Shown here: one piece after another, positions 9,319-18,040 of the stretch
Numbering within the stretch: position 1 is the stretch's first letter
Layout: every line of letters starts with the position of its first letter
Source: Streptomyces sp. SLBN-31
GTDB lineage: Bacteria > Actinomycetota > Actinomycetes > Streptomycetales > Streptomycetaceae
Length of the DNA: 64,000 bases
Direction: 5' to 3'
NCBI RefSeq assembly: GCF_006715395.1
Contig: NZ_VFNC01000001.1
Coordinates: forward strand, 3,286,001-3,350,000
Notes under the pieces: generated by a model
Told to the model about the DNA's origin: nothing
The model's database searches: none
Seen by the model: only the letters and a program-made list of their open reading frames with translations
Program-made: the position numbers and the translations under genes

Positions 9319-10677
9319 GTGAGTGGGAAGAGGCGCCGGACGGGGAAGTCGGAGACGGTGGACGACTTCGAAGTCGATGATGTGGTGCAGCGGGCCCTGG
9401 ACCGGCTGACGCTGCTAGCCGAGGCGACGACCGCGCTGTCCAGCACGCTCGATTCGCACAAGGGCCTGAGCCGGGTGTGCCGCATCCTGGTTCCGCAGTT
9501 GGCGGACTGGGCCGCGGTGGACCTGATCGAGGACGACGGCAGGCCGCGGCGCGTCAGCGTCGTGCACCACGATCCCGAGGTGCTGCCGGTCGGCGGCCTG
9601 ACCGGTGAGCTGCCCCCCGTTCCCGAAGTGCCCGTGGGGCCGCTGGCCAGGGTGCTGGGCGGGGCCGGGCCGCTGCTGCTGACGTCCGCGGACATGCCCC
9701 CCGTCACGCAGGCGGCGGATGCGCTGCACGCGCGGCAGCTCGAACTGTTCGCGCAGTTCGGCACGGACACCGCGGTCGTCGCTCCGCTACGGGCCCGCCG
9801 CCAGGTGCTGGGCGCGGTGACCGTCGGCCGCAGCGCCGGGCGGGCGCCGCTGACCAGCAGTGACCTGGCGATGGTGGAGGACCTGGCGCATCGCATGGCG
9901 CTGGGGGTGGACAACGCGCGGTTGCACCGGGAGACACAGCACATCGCCGAACGCCTCCAGCGTTCACTGCTGCCGACGCTGCCCGAGACCGGCCCGCTGC
10001 GGCTGGCCGCCCGCTACATGCCCGCCGCGACCACCGCCGAGGTCGGCGGCGACTGGTACGACAGCTTCACGCTCCCCACCGGCCACACCACGATGATCAT
10101 CGGCGACGTCACGGGCCACGATCTGCGGGCGGCGGTCACCATGAGCCAGCTGCGCAACATGCTGCGCGGCATCGGCTGCGACCGCGAGGAGCCTCCCGGG
10201 AGCATCCTGCGCCGTCTGGACCTGGCTCACCACACGCTGTATCCGCAGGCGACCGCCACCTGTGTGTACGGCCTGCTCGGCGAGCGCGAGGACGGGGCCT
10301 GGACGCTGGACTTCTCCAGCGCCGGACACCCACCGCCGCTGCTGATCACCCACGACGGCGACACCCGCTATCTGACCGGAGGCCAGGGCCTCCTCCTCGG
10401 CGTCGACCCCGACGAGCCGCGCCCGCACGCCGTCGAGGTGCTGCCCGCCGGCTCGACCGTGCTGCTCTACACCGACGGCCTGATCGAGCGCCGCGGCGAG
10501 GGCCTGGACGCCGGCATGACCCGGCTGCGGCAACACGCGGCCGCCCTCGCCCGTGAGCCCCTGGAGATCTTCTGCGACGAGCTCCTCACCGGGCTTGCCA
10601 CCGATCACGCCGACGACGTCGCCGTCCTCGTCGCCCGCCTGCCCGAGCGTTCCAGGCGCGCGGTGCCCGACGCGTGA
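9319..10677 (+). CDS. GAF-domain SpoIIE/PP2C-type serine phosphatase
   Basis: A 452-residue protein. Residues 25-205 form a GAF sensor domain (CRILVPQLADWAAVDLIEDD; PLRARRQVLGAVTVGRS). A short coiled linker, IAERLQRSLLPTLPE, leads into a complete PPM/SpoIIE phosphatase. All metal-binding motifs are present: VGGDWYDSF, IGDVTGHD, SAGHPPPLL, LYTDGLIERR and ADDVAVLVARL. Such enzymes dephosphorylate STAS-domain anti-anti-sigma factors in partner-switching pathways and so release sigma factors. Its cognate STAS protein is not adjacent. The GTG start follows the preceding gene by four bases. Confidence 0.92.
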   Translation: MSGKRRRTGKSETVDDFEVDDVVQRALDRLTLLAEATTALSSTLDSHKGLSRVCRILVPQLADWAAVDLIEDDGRPRRVSVVHHDPEVLPVGGLTGELPPVPEVPVGPLARVLGGAGPLLLTSADMPPVTQAADALHARQLELFAQFGTDTAVVAPLRARRQVLGAVTVGRSAGRAPLTSSDLAMVEDLAHRMALGVDNARLHRETQHIAERLQRSLLPTLPETGPLRLAARYMPAATTAEVGGDWYDSFTLPTGHTTMIIGDVTGHDLRAAVTMSQLRNMLRGIGCDREEPPGSILRRLDLAHHTLYPQATATCVYGLLGEREDGAWTLDFSSAGHPPPLLITHDGDTRYLTGGQGLLLGVDPDEPRPHAVEVLPAGSTVLLYTDGLIERRGEGLDAGMTRLRQHAAALAREPLEIFCDELLTGLATDHADDVAVLVARLPERSRRAVPDA

Positions 10678-10700
10678 CGTGCGTCGAAGCCGTGTCCCTC

Positions 10701-11021
10701 TCAGGTCCGGTACTGCGCCAGGACGTCGTGCAGGGCGTCGCTCACGTGGTCGGGAACGGGCTTTCCCTGCACCAGATTCAGGATGTGTTCCGCCACCACG
10801 TGCAGGTGCATGGTGAGAGCGCGCGAGAGATCCACAAGGCCCCGGCCCGCGTCGTCGAGCCGCATGGGACCGAGCACCATCAGCGCGCCCTCCGCCATGT
10901 GAATGGTGGACCGTGCGGCCAGCACGCGGCTCAGCTGGGTGTGCTCAGCCTCGGTCAACTCCGGGTGGACGATGGCCGTCGACAGTGCCGTGAAACGGGA
11001 CCGCGGCGTTGGCGACTGCAT
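10701..11021 (-). CDS. ANTAR-like small RNA-binding regulator
   Basis: A 106-residue protein, MQSPTPRSRFTALSTAIVHPELTE. Its helical core ARSTIHMAEGALMVLG, then LVDLSRALTMHLHVVAEHIL, resembles the three-helix ANTAR fold that binds twin hairpins in nascent RNA to prevent termination. There is no GAF or receiver domain, so it would be a stand-alone ANTAR or a sensor whose input domain is lost. The start at 11021 is chosen because AAGGCGG stands just upstream; the frame stays open further with no family similarity. It is convergent with the GAF-SpoIIE phosphatase. Confidence 0.65.
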   Translation of the reverse strand: MQSPTPRSRFTALSTAIVHPELTEAEHTQLSRVLAARSTIHMAEGALMVLGPMRLDDAGRGLVDLSRALTMHLHVVAEHILNLVQGKPVPDHVSDALHDVLAQYRT

Positions 11022-11212
11022 GTGACCGCCTTGTCGTGAAGCAGAGAACACTTGTCCCACCCGACTTGCGCGGGCCGACATCGAGGGTGCAAGCAGTGTC
11101 GCACGACGCCCGCGCGTACGGGTTCCAACGCCTCTTCTCGCTGACCCTTGCTGCCTTGGATGCACCCATATTGATCAGCTCTTGATCCACCTGTGCTCCA
11201 CCCCGCACACGG

Positions 11213-12169
11213 TCATGCGGAGAGCCGGCGGGCGAGCCAGTCCGTGCGGGTGCGACGGGCCGTGGTCGAGATGCGTGCCTGGGGGAACAGGGCGTCGAAG
11301 CCGTGGAAACCGCCTGCCCAGACGTGGAGTTCGGCCTGACCGCCGGCCGCCCAGATGCGGGAGGCGTAGTCCGCGTCCTCGTCGCGGAAGACCTCCGCCG
11401 AACCGGTGTCGATGTAGGCCGCCGGCAGGCCCGAGAGGTCGTCGGCGAGCGCGGGTGAGACATACGCGGGTATCTCGTCCTCGGTGAGGTCACCGAGGAC
11501 GGCACGCCACCCGAAGGCGTTCATCTCGCCGGTCCACACGCCCGGCACGCCGGTGTACTGACGGCTGGAGGGCGTGGTGGCGCGGTGGTCGAGCATGGGA
11601 CAGATCAGCACCTGGGCGACGATGGCCGGGGCGCCGAGATCGCGGGCCAGCAGGGCGACTCCGGCGGCGAGGCCTCCACCCGCGCTGGCGCCCGCGACGA
11701 CGATCCGGTCGGGGTCGATGCCGAGTTCGGTGGCATGCTCCGCGATCCAGAGCAGTCCCTGGTAGCAGTCGTCCACGAGGGTGGTGCCGGTGGCCTCGGG
11801 GGCGAGCCGGTACTCGACGCTCACCACGACCGCGCCGAGTTCGTCGAGCCATTCCAGGGGGATGTCGATCTGGGAGAACCGGTCGCCCATGACCATTCCG
11901 CCGCCGTGCATCCAGTACACGCAGGGCGCGGCCTCGGGCCGTTCGGCGCGTGCGGACCGATAGACCGACAGGGGGATGGCAACTCCGTCCTCGGCCGGCA
12001 CGGTGATCTCGCGACGGTCGACCTGCCGGCGCGCGAGGAGAGTGTCGACGGGCGTCGAGGGCAGCTGACGCAGCATCCTGAGGACTTCCGGGTCGAGCCG
12101 CGACATGAGCGGCATGTCGGCCAGCAGCTCACGGAGTTCGGGGTCGAGGGCCGGGCGTGCGCTGGTCAT
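11213..12169 (-). CDS. Alpha/beta hydrolase of the hormone-sensitive-lipase family
   Basis: A 318-residue cytosolic esterase. The HGGG oxyanion motif reads YWMHGGGMVMGD, the nucleophile elbow is VVAGASAGGGLAAG (GxSxG), and the end carries WAGGFHGFD with the catalytic His. DTGSAEVFRDED supplies the likely catalytic Asp. These features are diagnostic of the HSL/AB_hydrolase_3 family acting on small acyl esters. The ATG at 12169 is preferred, with an AAAGG-type site just before it. An upstream in-frame GTG region would add an Ala-Leu repeat encoded by the hexanucleotide repeat at 12195-12278 and is unlikely to be translated. It is probably co-transcribed with the monooxygenase gene at 12311. Confidence 0.9.
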   Translation of the reverse strand: MTSARPALDPELRELLADMPLMSRLDPEVLRMLRQLPSTPVDTLLARRQVDRREITVPAEDGVAIPLSVYRSARAERPEAAPCVYWMHGGGMVMGDRFSQIDIPLEWLDELGAVVVSVEYRLAPEATGTTLVDDCYQGLLWIAEHATELGIDPDRIVVAGASAGGGLAAGVALLARDLGAPAIVAQVLICPMLDHRATTPSSRQYTGVPGVWTGEMNAFGWRAVLGDLTEDEIPAYVSPALADDLSGLPAAYIDTGSAEVFRDEDADYASRIWAAGGQAELHVWAGGFHGFDALFPQARISTTARRTRTDWLARRLSA

Positions 12170-12194
12170 GAGGTGCTGCCTTTCGTTCTGTGCT

Positions 12195-12278
12195 GCAAGG
12201 GCAAGGGCAAGGGCAAGGGCAAGGGCAAGGGCAAGGGCAAGGGCAAGGGCAAGGGCAAGGGCAAGGGCAAGGGCAGGG
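12195..12278. repeat. Hexanucleotide tandem repeat GCAAGG x14
   Basis: Fourteen perfect head-to-tail copies of GCAAGG occupy 12195-12278. They are followed by shortened copies (GCAGG, GCAGG, GCAAGG) to about 12289. The array fills almost the whole gap between the monooxygenase gene (12311-12628) and the start of the downstream hydrolase (12169), ending 25 bases before its ATG. Read on the reverse strand in the hydrolase frame it would encode Ala-Leu dipeptides. Such an array is prone to slippage in 6-bp steps, which would change the leader length between the two genes. Confidence 0.95.
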
Positions 12279-12310
12279 CAGGGCAAGGGGAAGCGCGGCA
12301 GGTCGGGATC

Positions 12311-12628
12311 TCAGAAGGCGGCCTTGCCGAGGACCGGGACATGGTCGGTGTACTCGGACTCCTTGGCGAGCAGCCCGCCGATCCGCCCCACGATGGCCTG
12401 GGCGGCCTCGCCGGCGAAGAGCCGGTGGTGGTCCTCCTCGCTGGTCCAGCCCTCGACCACCTGCACCACGTCGGGGTCGGACGCGGAGCGGGAGACGAGA
12501 TAGACGAGGCAGTGTTCGCTCGCCCCGGGGCTGCCCTCGTCCAGGCCTGTCAGCAGGAGTTCGACGAGCCGGTCGCCCATGCCCGGCCGGGCGGTCAGAG
12601 TGGCGTGGAAACCATAGGTGGCGATCAT
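12311..12628 (-). CDS. Antibiotic biosynthesis monooxygenase (ABM) domain protein
   Basis: A 105-residue single-domain protein: MIATYGFHATLTARPGMGDR, then CLVYLVSRSASDPDVVQVVE and GWTSEEDHHRLFAGEAAQAI. This is the ferredoxin-like ABM fold, with the usual E-W and H positions. Members are cofactor-free monooxygenases, heme-degrading enzymes or simple dimeric stress proteins, so the substrate cannot be named. The start at 12628 has GAAGAGG nine bases upstream. It is first in a likely two-gene transcript with the hydrolase downstream and is divergent from the AraC regulator, which probably controls it. Confidence 0.88.
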   Translation of the reverse strand: MIATYGFHATLTARPGMGDRLVELLLTGLDEGSPGASEHCLVYLVSRSASDPDVVQVVEGWTSEEDHHRLFAGEAAQAIVGRIGGLLAKESEYTDHVPVLGKAAF

Positions 12629-12783
12629 GGATGCCTCTTCTCGGTCGATGGAGTGGCGTTGTCTGCTCACTGATGCCAGTCAACCGCTCTGACCTGCGTA
12701 AACGATAGAACGAAGCTCTCCGTGACTTGCACGATCCTCGCGACCCAGGGGGTGAAGGTGTCGGTCGGTGCTGCAATGAGGGC

Positions 12784-13689
12784 ATGTGCCTCGAAGAGAT
12801 CCGCACCTTGCTGGCGCGGCATGTCCGCCCCGACTGGACCACGGCCGTCGACGGCGTCCTGATCTCGAAGGTGGACCGGCCGGATCCGCCGTCGCCGTCG
12901 ATGTCCGGGACGGTCCTCGCCGTCATCGCGCAGGGCGCCAAACGCCTCGCCCTCGGCGACCGCGTCTACGAGTACGGTCCCGGCCAGTACCTGGTCGCCT
13001 CCGTCGACCTGCCCGTCACGGGGGAGTTCCTCCAGGTCGCCCCCGGGCGGCCGGCCCTCGGCTTCGGCCTCACACTGGAGGCGTCCGCCATCGCCGAACT
13101 GCTGTTGCAGGCGGGGCCCGGAGACATTCCCCGCGCCGGTGCGGCCGCGCCCTCGGGCATCGCGGTCAGCGATGCGCCGGCACCGCTGCTGGACGCGTTG
13201 GTCCGGCTGCTGCGCCTGCTGGACGAACCCCGGGACCGGGCAGTGCTGGCACCCCTGATCAAGCGCGAGATCCTGTGGCGGCTGATCACCGGCGAGCAGG
13301 GGGCGACGGTGCGTCAACTCGGCCTGGCCGACAGCGGCCTGAGCCACATCTCCCGGGCCGTGCGCTGGATCCGCGAGCACTTCGCGGAGCCTTTCCGGGT
13401 CGAGGACGTCGCGCGCATGTCCGGCATGAGCGCCTCCGCCTTCTACCGCAACTTCCAGGCGGTGACCGCGATGAGCCCGATCCAGTTCCAGAAGCAGATC
13501 CGGCTGCAGGAGGCCCGCCTGCTGCTCGCCACCCACCCCGGCGACGTCACCGGGGTCGGCCGGCGCGTCGGGTACGACAATCCCTCACAGTTCAGCCGGG
13601 AGTACCGCCGCCAGTTCGGCGCACCCCCCAGCCGGGACGCGGCCCGCATCCGCAACTCCGAACGCACCCCCGCGACCGCCCTGCCCTGA
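12784..13689 (+). CDS. AraC-family transcriptional regulator (AraC_N type)
   Basis: A 301-residue protein. The N-terminal AraC_N cupin-like domain (MCLEEIRTLLARHVRPDW; YGPGQYLVASVDLPVTGEF) is followed by the C-terminal double helix-turn-helix. The latter has EPFRVEDVARMSGMSASAFY and RRVGYDNPSQFSREYRRQFG, with the standard P-S-F-R signature. Regulators of this subtype commonly control neighbouring short-chain dehydrogenases or hydrolases. Here they are divergent from the monooxygenase/hydrolase pair and upstream of an SDR gene. The ATG at 12784 has GAGGG four bases away and coincides with the usual family start. Confidence 0.92.
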   Translation: MCLEEIRTLLARHVRPDWTTAVDGVLISKVDRPDPPSPSMSGTVLAVIAQGAKRLALGDRVYEYGPGQYLVASVDLPVTGEFLQVAPGRPALGFGLTLEASAIAELLLQAGPGDIPRAGAAAPSGIAVSDAPAPLLDALVRLLRLLDEPRDRAVLAPLIKREILWRLITGEQGATVRQLGLADSGLSHISRAVRWIREHFAEPFRVEDVARMSGMSASAFYRNFQAVTAMSPIQFQKQIRLQEARLLLATHPGDVTGVGRRVGYDNPSQFSREYRRQFGAPPSRDAARIRNSERTPATALP

Positions 13690-13845
13690 GGGAGACGAAC
13701 GGGCAGAATCGTGCACGGAGCAGCGAGGATGGTTCTACCGTCTGCCCAGGTCAGACCGGTGAAATGGGATCCGTAACCCCCCACGGTCCCTCCGCGAGGC
13801 GAGAATCCCGCCCCGTGGATCCCATCCCGTCATGAGGACTCCGCC

Positions 13846-14593
13846 ATGAACACGCTTCTGATCACCGGCACTTCGTCCGGCTACGGACAGCAGACCGCCC
13901 GCCACTTCCACGCGCAGGGGTGGAACGTCGTCGCCACCATGCGCACCCCGCGCCCGGGGCTCCTCCCCGAGTCGGACCGGCTCCGCCTCGTCGCACTCGA
14001 CGTGACCGACCCCGACAGCATCGCCGCGGCGATCGAGGCGGCGGGGCCCGTCGACGTCCTGGTCAACAACGCGGGCGTGCCCTCCATGGGCGTGTTCGAG
14101 GGCACACCCATGGCCCGCGTACGCGAGGTCTTCGAGACCAACACCTTCGGCGATGGCGACGACGCAGGCGGTGCTGCCGCAGTTCCGGGAGCGCGGTTCC
14201 GGAGTGGTGGTCAACGTGACCTCCAGCGTGGTGCTGGGGCACATGCCGCTGTCTGCCGTCTACAAGGCGAGCAAGATGGCCGTCGAGGGGTTCACGGCGT
14301 CCCTCGCCCTCGAACTGGAGCCGTTCGGCGTGCGGGCCAGGACGGTCGAGCCGGGCGCCTGTCTGACGACGAACTTCGCCGCCAGGGCGACGGACGGCGC
14401 CTCACCGGACGAGCTGGTGCCGGAGCCCTACCGCGCCTTCGCGAAGAAGGCCATGGACGAATTCGCCGGCCAGGACCTCTTCACCCGGGAAGGCGACGTG
14501 GCCGAGACGGTCTGGCGCGCCGTGCACGACACGACCGGGCAGCTGCGCTTCCCCGCCGGCCCAGACGCGGTCCGCCTGGCCCAGGCGAAGTGA
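13846..14593 (+). pseudogene. Short-chain dehydrogenase/reductase with one frameshift
   Basis: The first frame reads MNTLLITGTSSGYGQQTARHF (TGxxxGxG cofactor motif) and VLVNNAGVPSMG (NNAG) up to FETNTFG near 14150. The remainder continues in another forward frame: MATTQAVLPQFRERGSG, then NVTSS and the catalytic YKASK, ending at 14593. Two bases are apparently missing, because FETNTFG-x-MATT is the expected junction. Repaired, the protein would be about 250 residues, the usual SDR length, with all catalytic residues. It lies downstream of the AraC regulator in the same direction. As written it would yield only a truncated Rossmann half. Confidence 0.85.
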
Positions 14594-14757
14594 CGGACAA
14601 ACGGCAGCAGTTGACGCAAGTGCCGCCCCGCGCAGGGCAACGGTCGACCGGGTTCGGCAGTCGTACGGGGTGACACACGTCCGTTCACAGCTCTCACCGT
14701 CAAGCGCCGCCGCTCGTGGGGTGGTTGGCAACAGGGCCTTTGTTCCGGGGAGGAATC

Positions 14758-15546
14758 ATGATCCGTAGACCTGTTGCCGGGGTGATACGTACAGGCGCGG
14801 TGGTGGGGGCCGCCGCCGGCCTTCTGGTGGGGGCCGGCGCCTCGGCCGACGCCGCGTCCGACAGCACACCGAGCGATCCCGTGGTCAGCGGTGTCACCGT
14901 CAACTCGGGGCACGACGTGATCGTGGGCATCACGCACAACGTGTCGTTCCCGGTGACCGTCACCGGGTCGGACGACTCGGGCCTGCTCTCCGCGGACGTG
15001 GATCTGAAGGGGCCGCACGGCGGCTTCTACACCACCGATGCCATGTGCGAGAGCGGTACGGCGTGCACCATGGTGTTCACCGTCAACGCGCACCCGGCCC
15101 CGGGAAGCGACGACCCGGTGGACCTGGCGAACGCCAACGCGGGCACCTGGTCGGTCGACACCTTGGTCGACGCCAACGACGGCGACTCCGTGTTCGCCCC
15201 GAGCGTGGGGTCCTTCGGCCTCAAGCGAGCGGCGCAGCTGACCGTGAACGCCGCGCCGGAACCCGTCTCCAAGGGCGCCTACATCACCGTCACCGGCAAG
15301 CTCGTCCGGGCCAACTGGGACACCTACCGGTACGCGGGATACGCGGGCCGGGCCGTGAAACTCCAGTTCCGTCCGAAGGACAGCAGCACCTACACCACCG
15401 TCGCCACGGTGACCACCAGTAACACCGGCACGCTGTCCACCAAGGTCAAGGCGGTCCGGGACGGCTACTGGCGCTGGAACTTCGCGGGCTCCACGACCAC
15501 CGGTCCCGCCAAGGCCGCCGGCGACTACGTCGACGTACGCCCCTGA
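14758..15546 (+). CDS. Secreted DUF5707-like protein
   Basis: A 262-residue protein with a Sec signal peptide (MIRRPVAGVIRTGAVVGAAA, then small residues to ASADA at about residue 32). A mature part begins SDSTPSDPVVSGVTVNSGHD, a stretch typical of Streptomyces DUF5707 secreted proteins. Two beta-rich segments follow, and the second (ISVT-GKLVRANWDTYRYAGYAGR, VKLQFRPKDSSTYTTV) resembles an extracellular Ig-like module. GGGGAGG just before the ATG fixes the start. No catalytic motif is seen; a cell-envelope role is likely. It is convergent with the GH6 gene across a strong hairpin terminator. Confidence 0.75.
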   Translation: MIRRPVAGVIRTGAVVGAAAGLLVGAGASADAASDSTPSDPVVSGVTVNSGHDVIVGITHNVSFPVTVTGSDDSGLLSADVDLKGPHGGFYTTDAMCESGTACTMVFTVNAHPAPGSDDPVDLANANAGTWSVDTLVDANDGDSVFAPSVGSFGLKRAAQLTVNAAPEPVSKGAYITVTGKLVRANWDTYRYAGYAGRAVKLQFRPKDSSTYTTVATVTTSNTGTLSTKVKAVRDGYWRWNFAGSTTTGPAKAAGDYVDVRP

Positions 15547-15575
15547 CCCGCGAGTCCGGCACCTGCTCGATCCAT

Positions 15576-15605
15576 CGGGGCCGGCCTCAACGAGGACCGG
15601 CCCCG
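15576..15605. terminator. Bidirectional hairpin terminator
   Basis: CGGGGCCGG (15576-15584) pairs perfectly with CCGGCCCCG (15597-15605) across a 12-base loop. It stands between the convergent DUF5707-like gene and the GH6 cellulase gene and can serve both. Confidence 0.8.
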
Positions 15606-15637
15606 ACGGGTACTCACCACTTCACGGCGTCACCGCG

Positions 15638-17467
15638 TCACGACAGAGGCGGGTAGGCGTTCTGCATGAGTTGCCGGAACTGGGCGGAGAACCAGTGCCC
15701 GGCCAGCGGCGCGTTCGGCAGGGCGCCGGTGGGGTTGTTGCCGTTGAGGACGTTGCCACCGTAGGTGGGGTCACACATGCGGTCGAAGCCCTTGCCCTCG
15801 TCGTTGGAGACGGCGGAGCTGGCACCGTCGGACTCGCCCGGGGGCTTGACCCACACGTAGGCGTCGATTCCGGCGGCCGGAGAGGCGGTCGGCCGCTGGC
15901 CGAGGCCGGCACCGCTCTGGTTGCACCAGTTGCCGGCGTGGATGCGCCGGTCGATGCGGCCGCCGTTGACGTAGTCGTCGACCGAGGTCAGCGGTCCGGG
16001 GCCGGTGGGCCGGGCGGAGCCGCCCCAGCCGTTGCGGGAGGTGTCGATCAGCATGCCCAGACCGGAGTTGAACCCGGCCGCGACCAGCTTGTCCCGCAGC
16101 GCGACGGCGTACGACTGCTCGTCCACGTACTGGTTCCAGTCGACCCACTTCGACTGGCGCACGGTCTGCCCGTTGACCGTGTCGGTGACCTTGAAGTTCG
16201 GTTCCTTGGTGGGGCTGTAGTTGGCGGTGTTGACGATGAACCCCGTCACGTCGTTCACGCTCGCGCCGTTGGTCGTGGCGACCTTGGCGAACTCCTGCAC
16301 GGCCGGCCCGAGGTTGCTGTCCCAGCCGAGCCACCCGTGGTGACCGGCGTCGATGTAGTTGTAGACGTTGGGGATGGCCCCGAGCTTGTCCAGGGCGTAG
16401 GAGACGCCCTTCTCGTAGTTGCCGTTGCTCTTCATGGTCACGCAGGCGGCGGTGGTGCTGTTGGTGCCGCCGGCGTTGGTGACCAGGTTGGGCAGCGAGT
16501 CGGGTTCGATGACCGTGGCGATCCGCAGGCCCGCGTACTTGGAGTCGGACAGGATGGTGGCGATGGGGTCGATGTACTGGGACTTGTACTTGTCGATGTC
16601 GTCCGGCCCGAGTTCGCCATTGGAGGCGAGGGCGGCGCAGTCGCGGCCGGGCAGGTCGTAGATGACCAGCTGGACGACGAGTTCGCCGGAGCCCTTCTGC
16701 TTCAGCGCTTCGTCGAGGTGGGCGCGCAGGCCCATGCCACCGTTCACGCCGTTGATGGCGGCGATCCGGTCGAGCCATACGGCGGTGGACTGGTCGGCGA
16801 TCCGGCTGCCACCCGGCTCGGCGGCGGCGTGCGCAGACCACTCGGGGTTCACATAACCCTTGGCCCCGGCATAGGGATTGTCGACCCGGCCGCCGCTGCC
16901 GCCACCGTTGTCTCCGCCCGTGCTGCCGCCCGTGGTGCCGCCTGTGCTTCCACCGGTGGTGCCGCCTGTGCTTCCACCGGTGGTGCCACCGGTGCTGCCG
17001 CCTGTGCTTCCTCCGGTGGTGCCACCAGTGCTGCCACCCGAGCCGCCGTCGTCGACATTGCAGGTGACGCCGTCGAGGGTGAAGGTCGCGGGCACGGCGT
17101 TGGTGCCGCTGTAGGACCCGTTGAAGCCGAAGCTCACCGAACCACCGCTCGCCAGCGCGCCGTTGTAGCTCTCATTGGCCGCGGTGACGGCGGCACCGCT
17201 CTGGGTGAGCTTCGCATTCCAGAAGTTCGTGACCTTCTGGTTGCCGGAGTACGACCACTTGACGGCCCAACTCGACTTGGCCGTGCCGTTGTTGGTGACC
17301 GTGACGGCCGCGGTGAAGCCGGTGTCCCACTGGTTCTGCACCTTGTAGTCCACGGTGCAGGGGGTCGAGGCGGTGGCGGCGCCGGCCGGCAGCGTCAGGA
17401 GCGCCGTCCCGGAGGTGCCGGCGACCAGCGCAAGCGCGGCGACGAGCGACATTCTCGTACGACTCAT
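15638..17467 (-). CDS. Secreted CBM2-GH6 cellobiohydrolase/cellulase
   Basis: A 609-residue exported enzyme. The signal peptide MSRTRMSLVAALALVAGTSG ends near AGAATA. An N-terminal CBM2 cellulose-binding domain (residues 35-140) has CTVDYKVQNQWDTGFTAAVT at its start and a Cys near its end. Next is a long Gly-Ser-Thr linker, then a GH6 catalytic domain (about residues 200-609). GH6 motifs include VIYDLPGRDCAALASNGEL with the catalytic Asp, NVYNYIDAGHHGWLGW, and the ending AYVWVKPPGESDG. GH6 enzymes cut cellulose with inversion, here probably from chain ends. The ATG at 17467 has AAGGA ten bases upstream. An imperfect cellulase operator lies about 360 bp upstream. Confidence 0.93.
   Translation of the reverse strand: MSRTRMSLVAALALVAGTSGTALLTLPAGAATASTPCTVDYKVQNQWDTGFTAAVTVTNNGTAKSSWAVKWSYSGNQKVTNFWNAKLTQSGAAVTAANESYNGALASGGSVSFGFNGSYSGTNAVPATFTLDGVTCNVDDGGSGGSTGGTTGGSTGGSTGGTTGGSTGGTTGGSTGGTTGGSTGGDNGGGSGGRVDNPYAGAKGYVNPEWSAHAAAEPGGSRIADQSTAVWLDRIAAINGVNGGMGLRAHLDEALKQKGSGELVVQLVIYDLPGRDCAALASNGELGPDDIDKYKSQYIDPIATILSDSKYAGLRIATVIEPDSLPNLVTNAGGTNSTTAACVTMKSNGNYEKGVSYALDKLGAIPNVYNYIDAGHHGWLGWDSNLGPAVQEFAKVATTNGASVNDVTGFIVNTANYSPTKEPNFKVTDTVNGQTVRQSKWVDWNQYVDEQSYAVALRDKLVAAGFNSGLGMLIDTSRNGWGGSARPTGPGPLTSVDDYVNGGRIDRRIHAGNWCNQSGAGLGQRPTASPAAGIDAYVWVKPPGESDGASSAVSNDEGKGFDRMCDPTYGGNVLNGNNPTGALPNAPLAGHWFSAQFRQLMQNAYPPLS
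16885..17055. repeat. Tandem repeat encoding the Gly-Ser-Thr linker of the GH6 enzyme
   Basis: Degenerate copies of a 12-24 bp unit encode repeated GGSTGGTT-type segments between the CBM2 and GH6 domains. Linkers of this kind commonly vary in copy number between strains, and the DNA repeats here are near-identical and could recombine. Confidence 0.85.
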
Positions 17468-17829
17468 GAGTGCGGGTTCCTTCTCCCTGAAGTGGTCATG
17501 CGGGTTGAGGACGTGCGGAGTTCGCGCAGCCCGAAGGGACGCGCAGGGCGCGCGTGGCCGTGCCGTTGGCAGCACGGAGCAGACTCGCCTGGTGCTGGTG
17601 GGCCGACTCTCAGGCCGGGGGAGGAGTTGATCGCCGTGCCGTCCGCGTGCCGGCCGAGGAGACGGCGGCGGCCCGGGCGACGGTGGCGGTCGAGGAGACC
17701 GGCAGGACCGGCCGGCCCCGGCTCACGTGGGACCCGGCTTCGTCGGCGATGGTAAAAGTGCTGAACGCGGGGGGTGTCGCATGAGCGACTCCTTGCAGCT
17801 TGGCGCATCGTGACGGATGCGTCGACTGA

Positions 17830-17843
17830 TGGAACCGCTCCCA
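17830..17843. promoter_or_regulatory. Imperfect cellulase operator (CebR/CelR type)
   Basis: TGGAACCGCTCCCA matches the palindromic operator TGGGAGCGCTCCCA at 12 of 14 positions; the right half is perfect. It is the only operator-like site between the GH6 gene start and the next operator at 17972, so it may serve the GH6 gene. The distance to the GH6 start (about 360 bp) is long. Confidence 0.5.
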
Positions 17844-17971
17844 CTGGTGCAACGGACGGTAGCGCCAACACAACTGATTGCACAGGGGTGTTGCTCGATT
17901 TTTCGAGCTCGTTCGCTTCGAACGATTCAACTTCTTAACGTCTTGACCGGAGCCGCCCCCTTCCCCACTAT

Positions 17972-17985
17972 TGGGAGCGCTCCCA
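17972..17985. promoter_or_regulatory. Perfect cellulase operator TGGGAGCGCTCCCA
   Basis: The exact 14-bp palindrome is known as the binding site of LacI-family cellobiose-responsive repressors (CebR, CelR) in front of actinobacterial cellulase genes. Downstream on the forward strand are a strong ribosome site and the short reading frame at 18041-18193 rather than a cellulase. Confidence 0.9.
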
Positions 17986-18040
17986 CTGGTTCAAGCCTTG
18001 ACCCCCCTCGAGCCGCTCTCGCAAGGAGGGAACCAGAAAC

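Noticed and set aside
12195..12278. Hexamer array considered as a CRISPR-like repeat
   Set aside because: Units are 6 bp without spacers and no cas gene is present.
12105..12708. Forward frames encoding (Gln-Gly)n, (Lys-Gly)n or (Ala-Arg)n through the hexamer array
   Set aside because: These are simply the three readings of GCAAGG repeats; they lack ribosome sites and oppose the real reverse-strand genes.
16885..17055. Linker-encoding DNA considered as an independent repeat element or collagen-like gene on the forward strand
   Set aside because: It encodes the Gly-Ser-Thr linker between CBM2 and GH6 in the correct reverse frame; the forward Pro/Leu/Val reading has no start signals.
17468..17960. 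A reverse frame of about 100 codons (ending in the GH6 upstream region) with fairly high GC3
   Set aside because: No start with a ribosome site, no recognisable family, and the region contains an operator-like site; left as non-coding.
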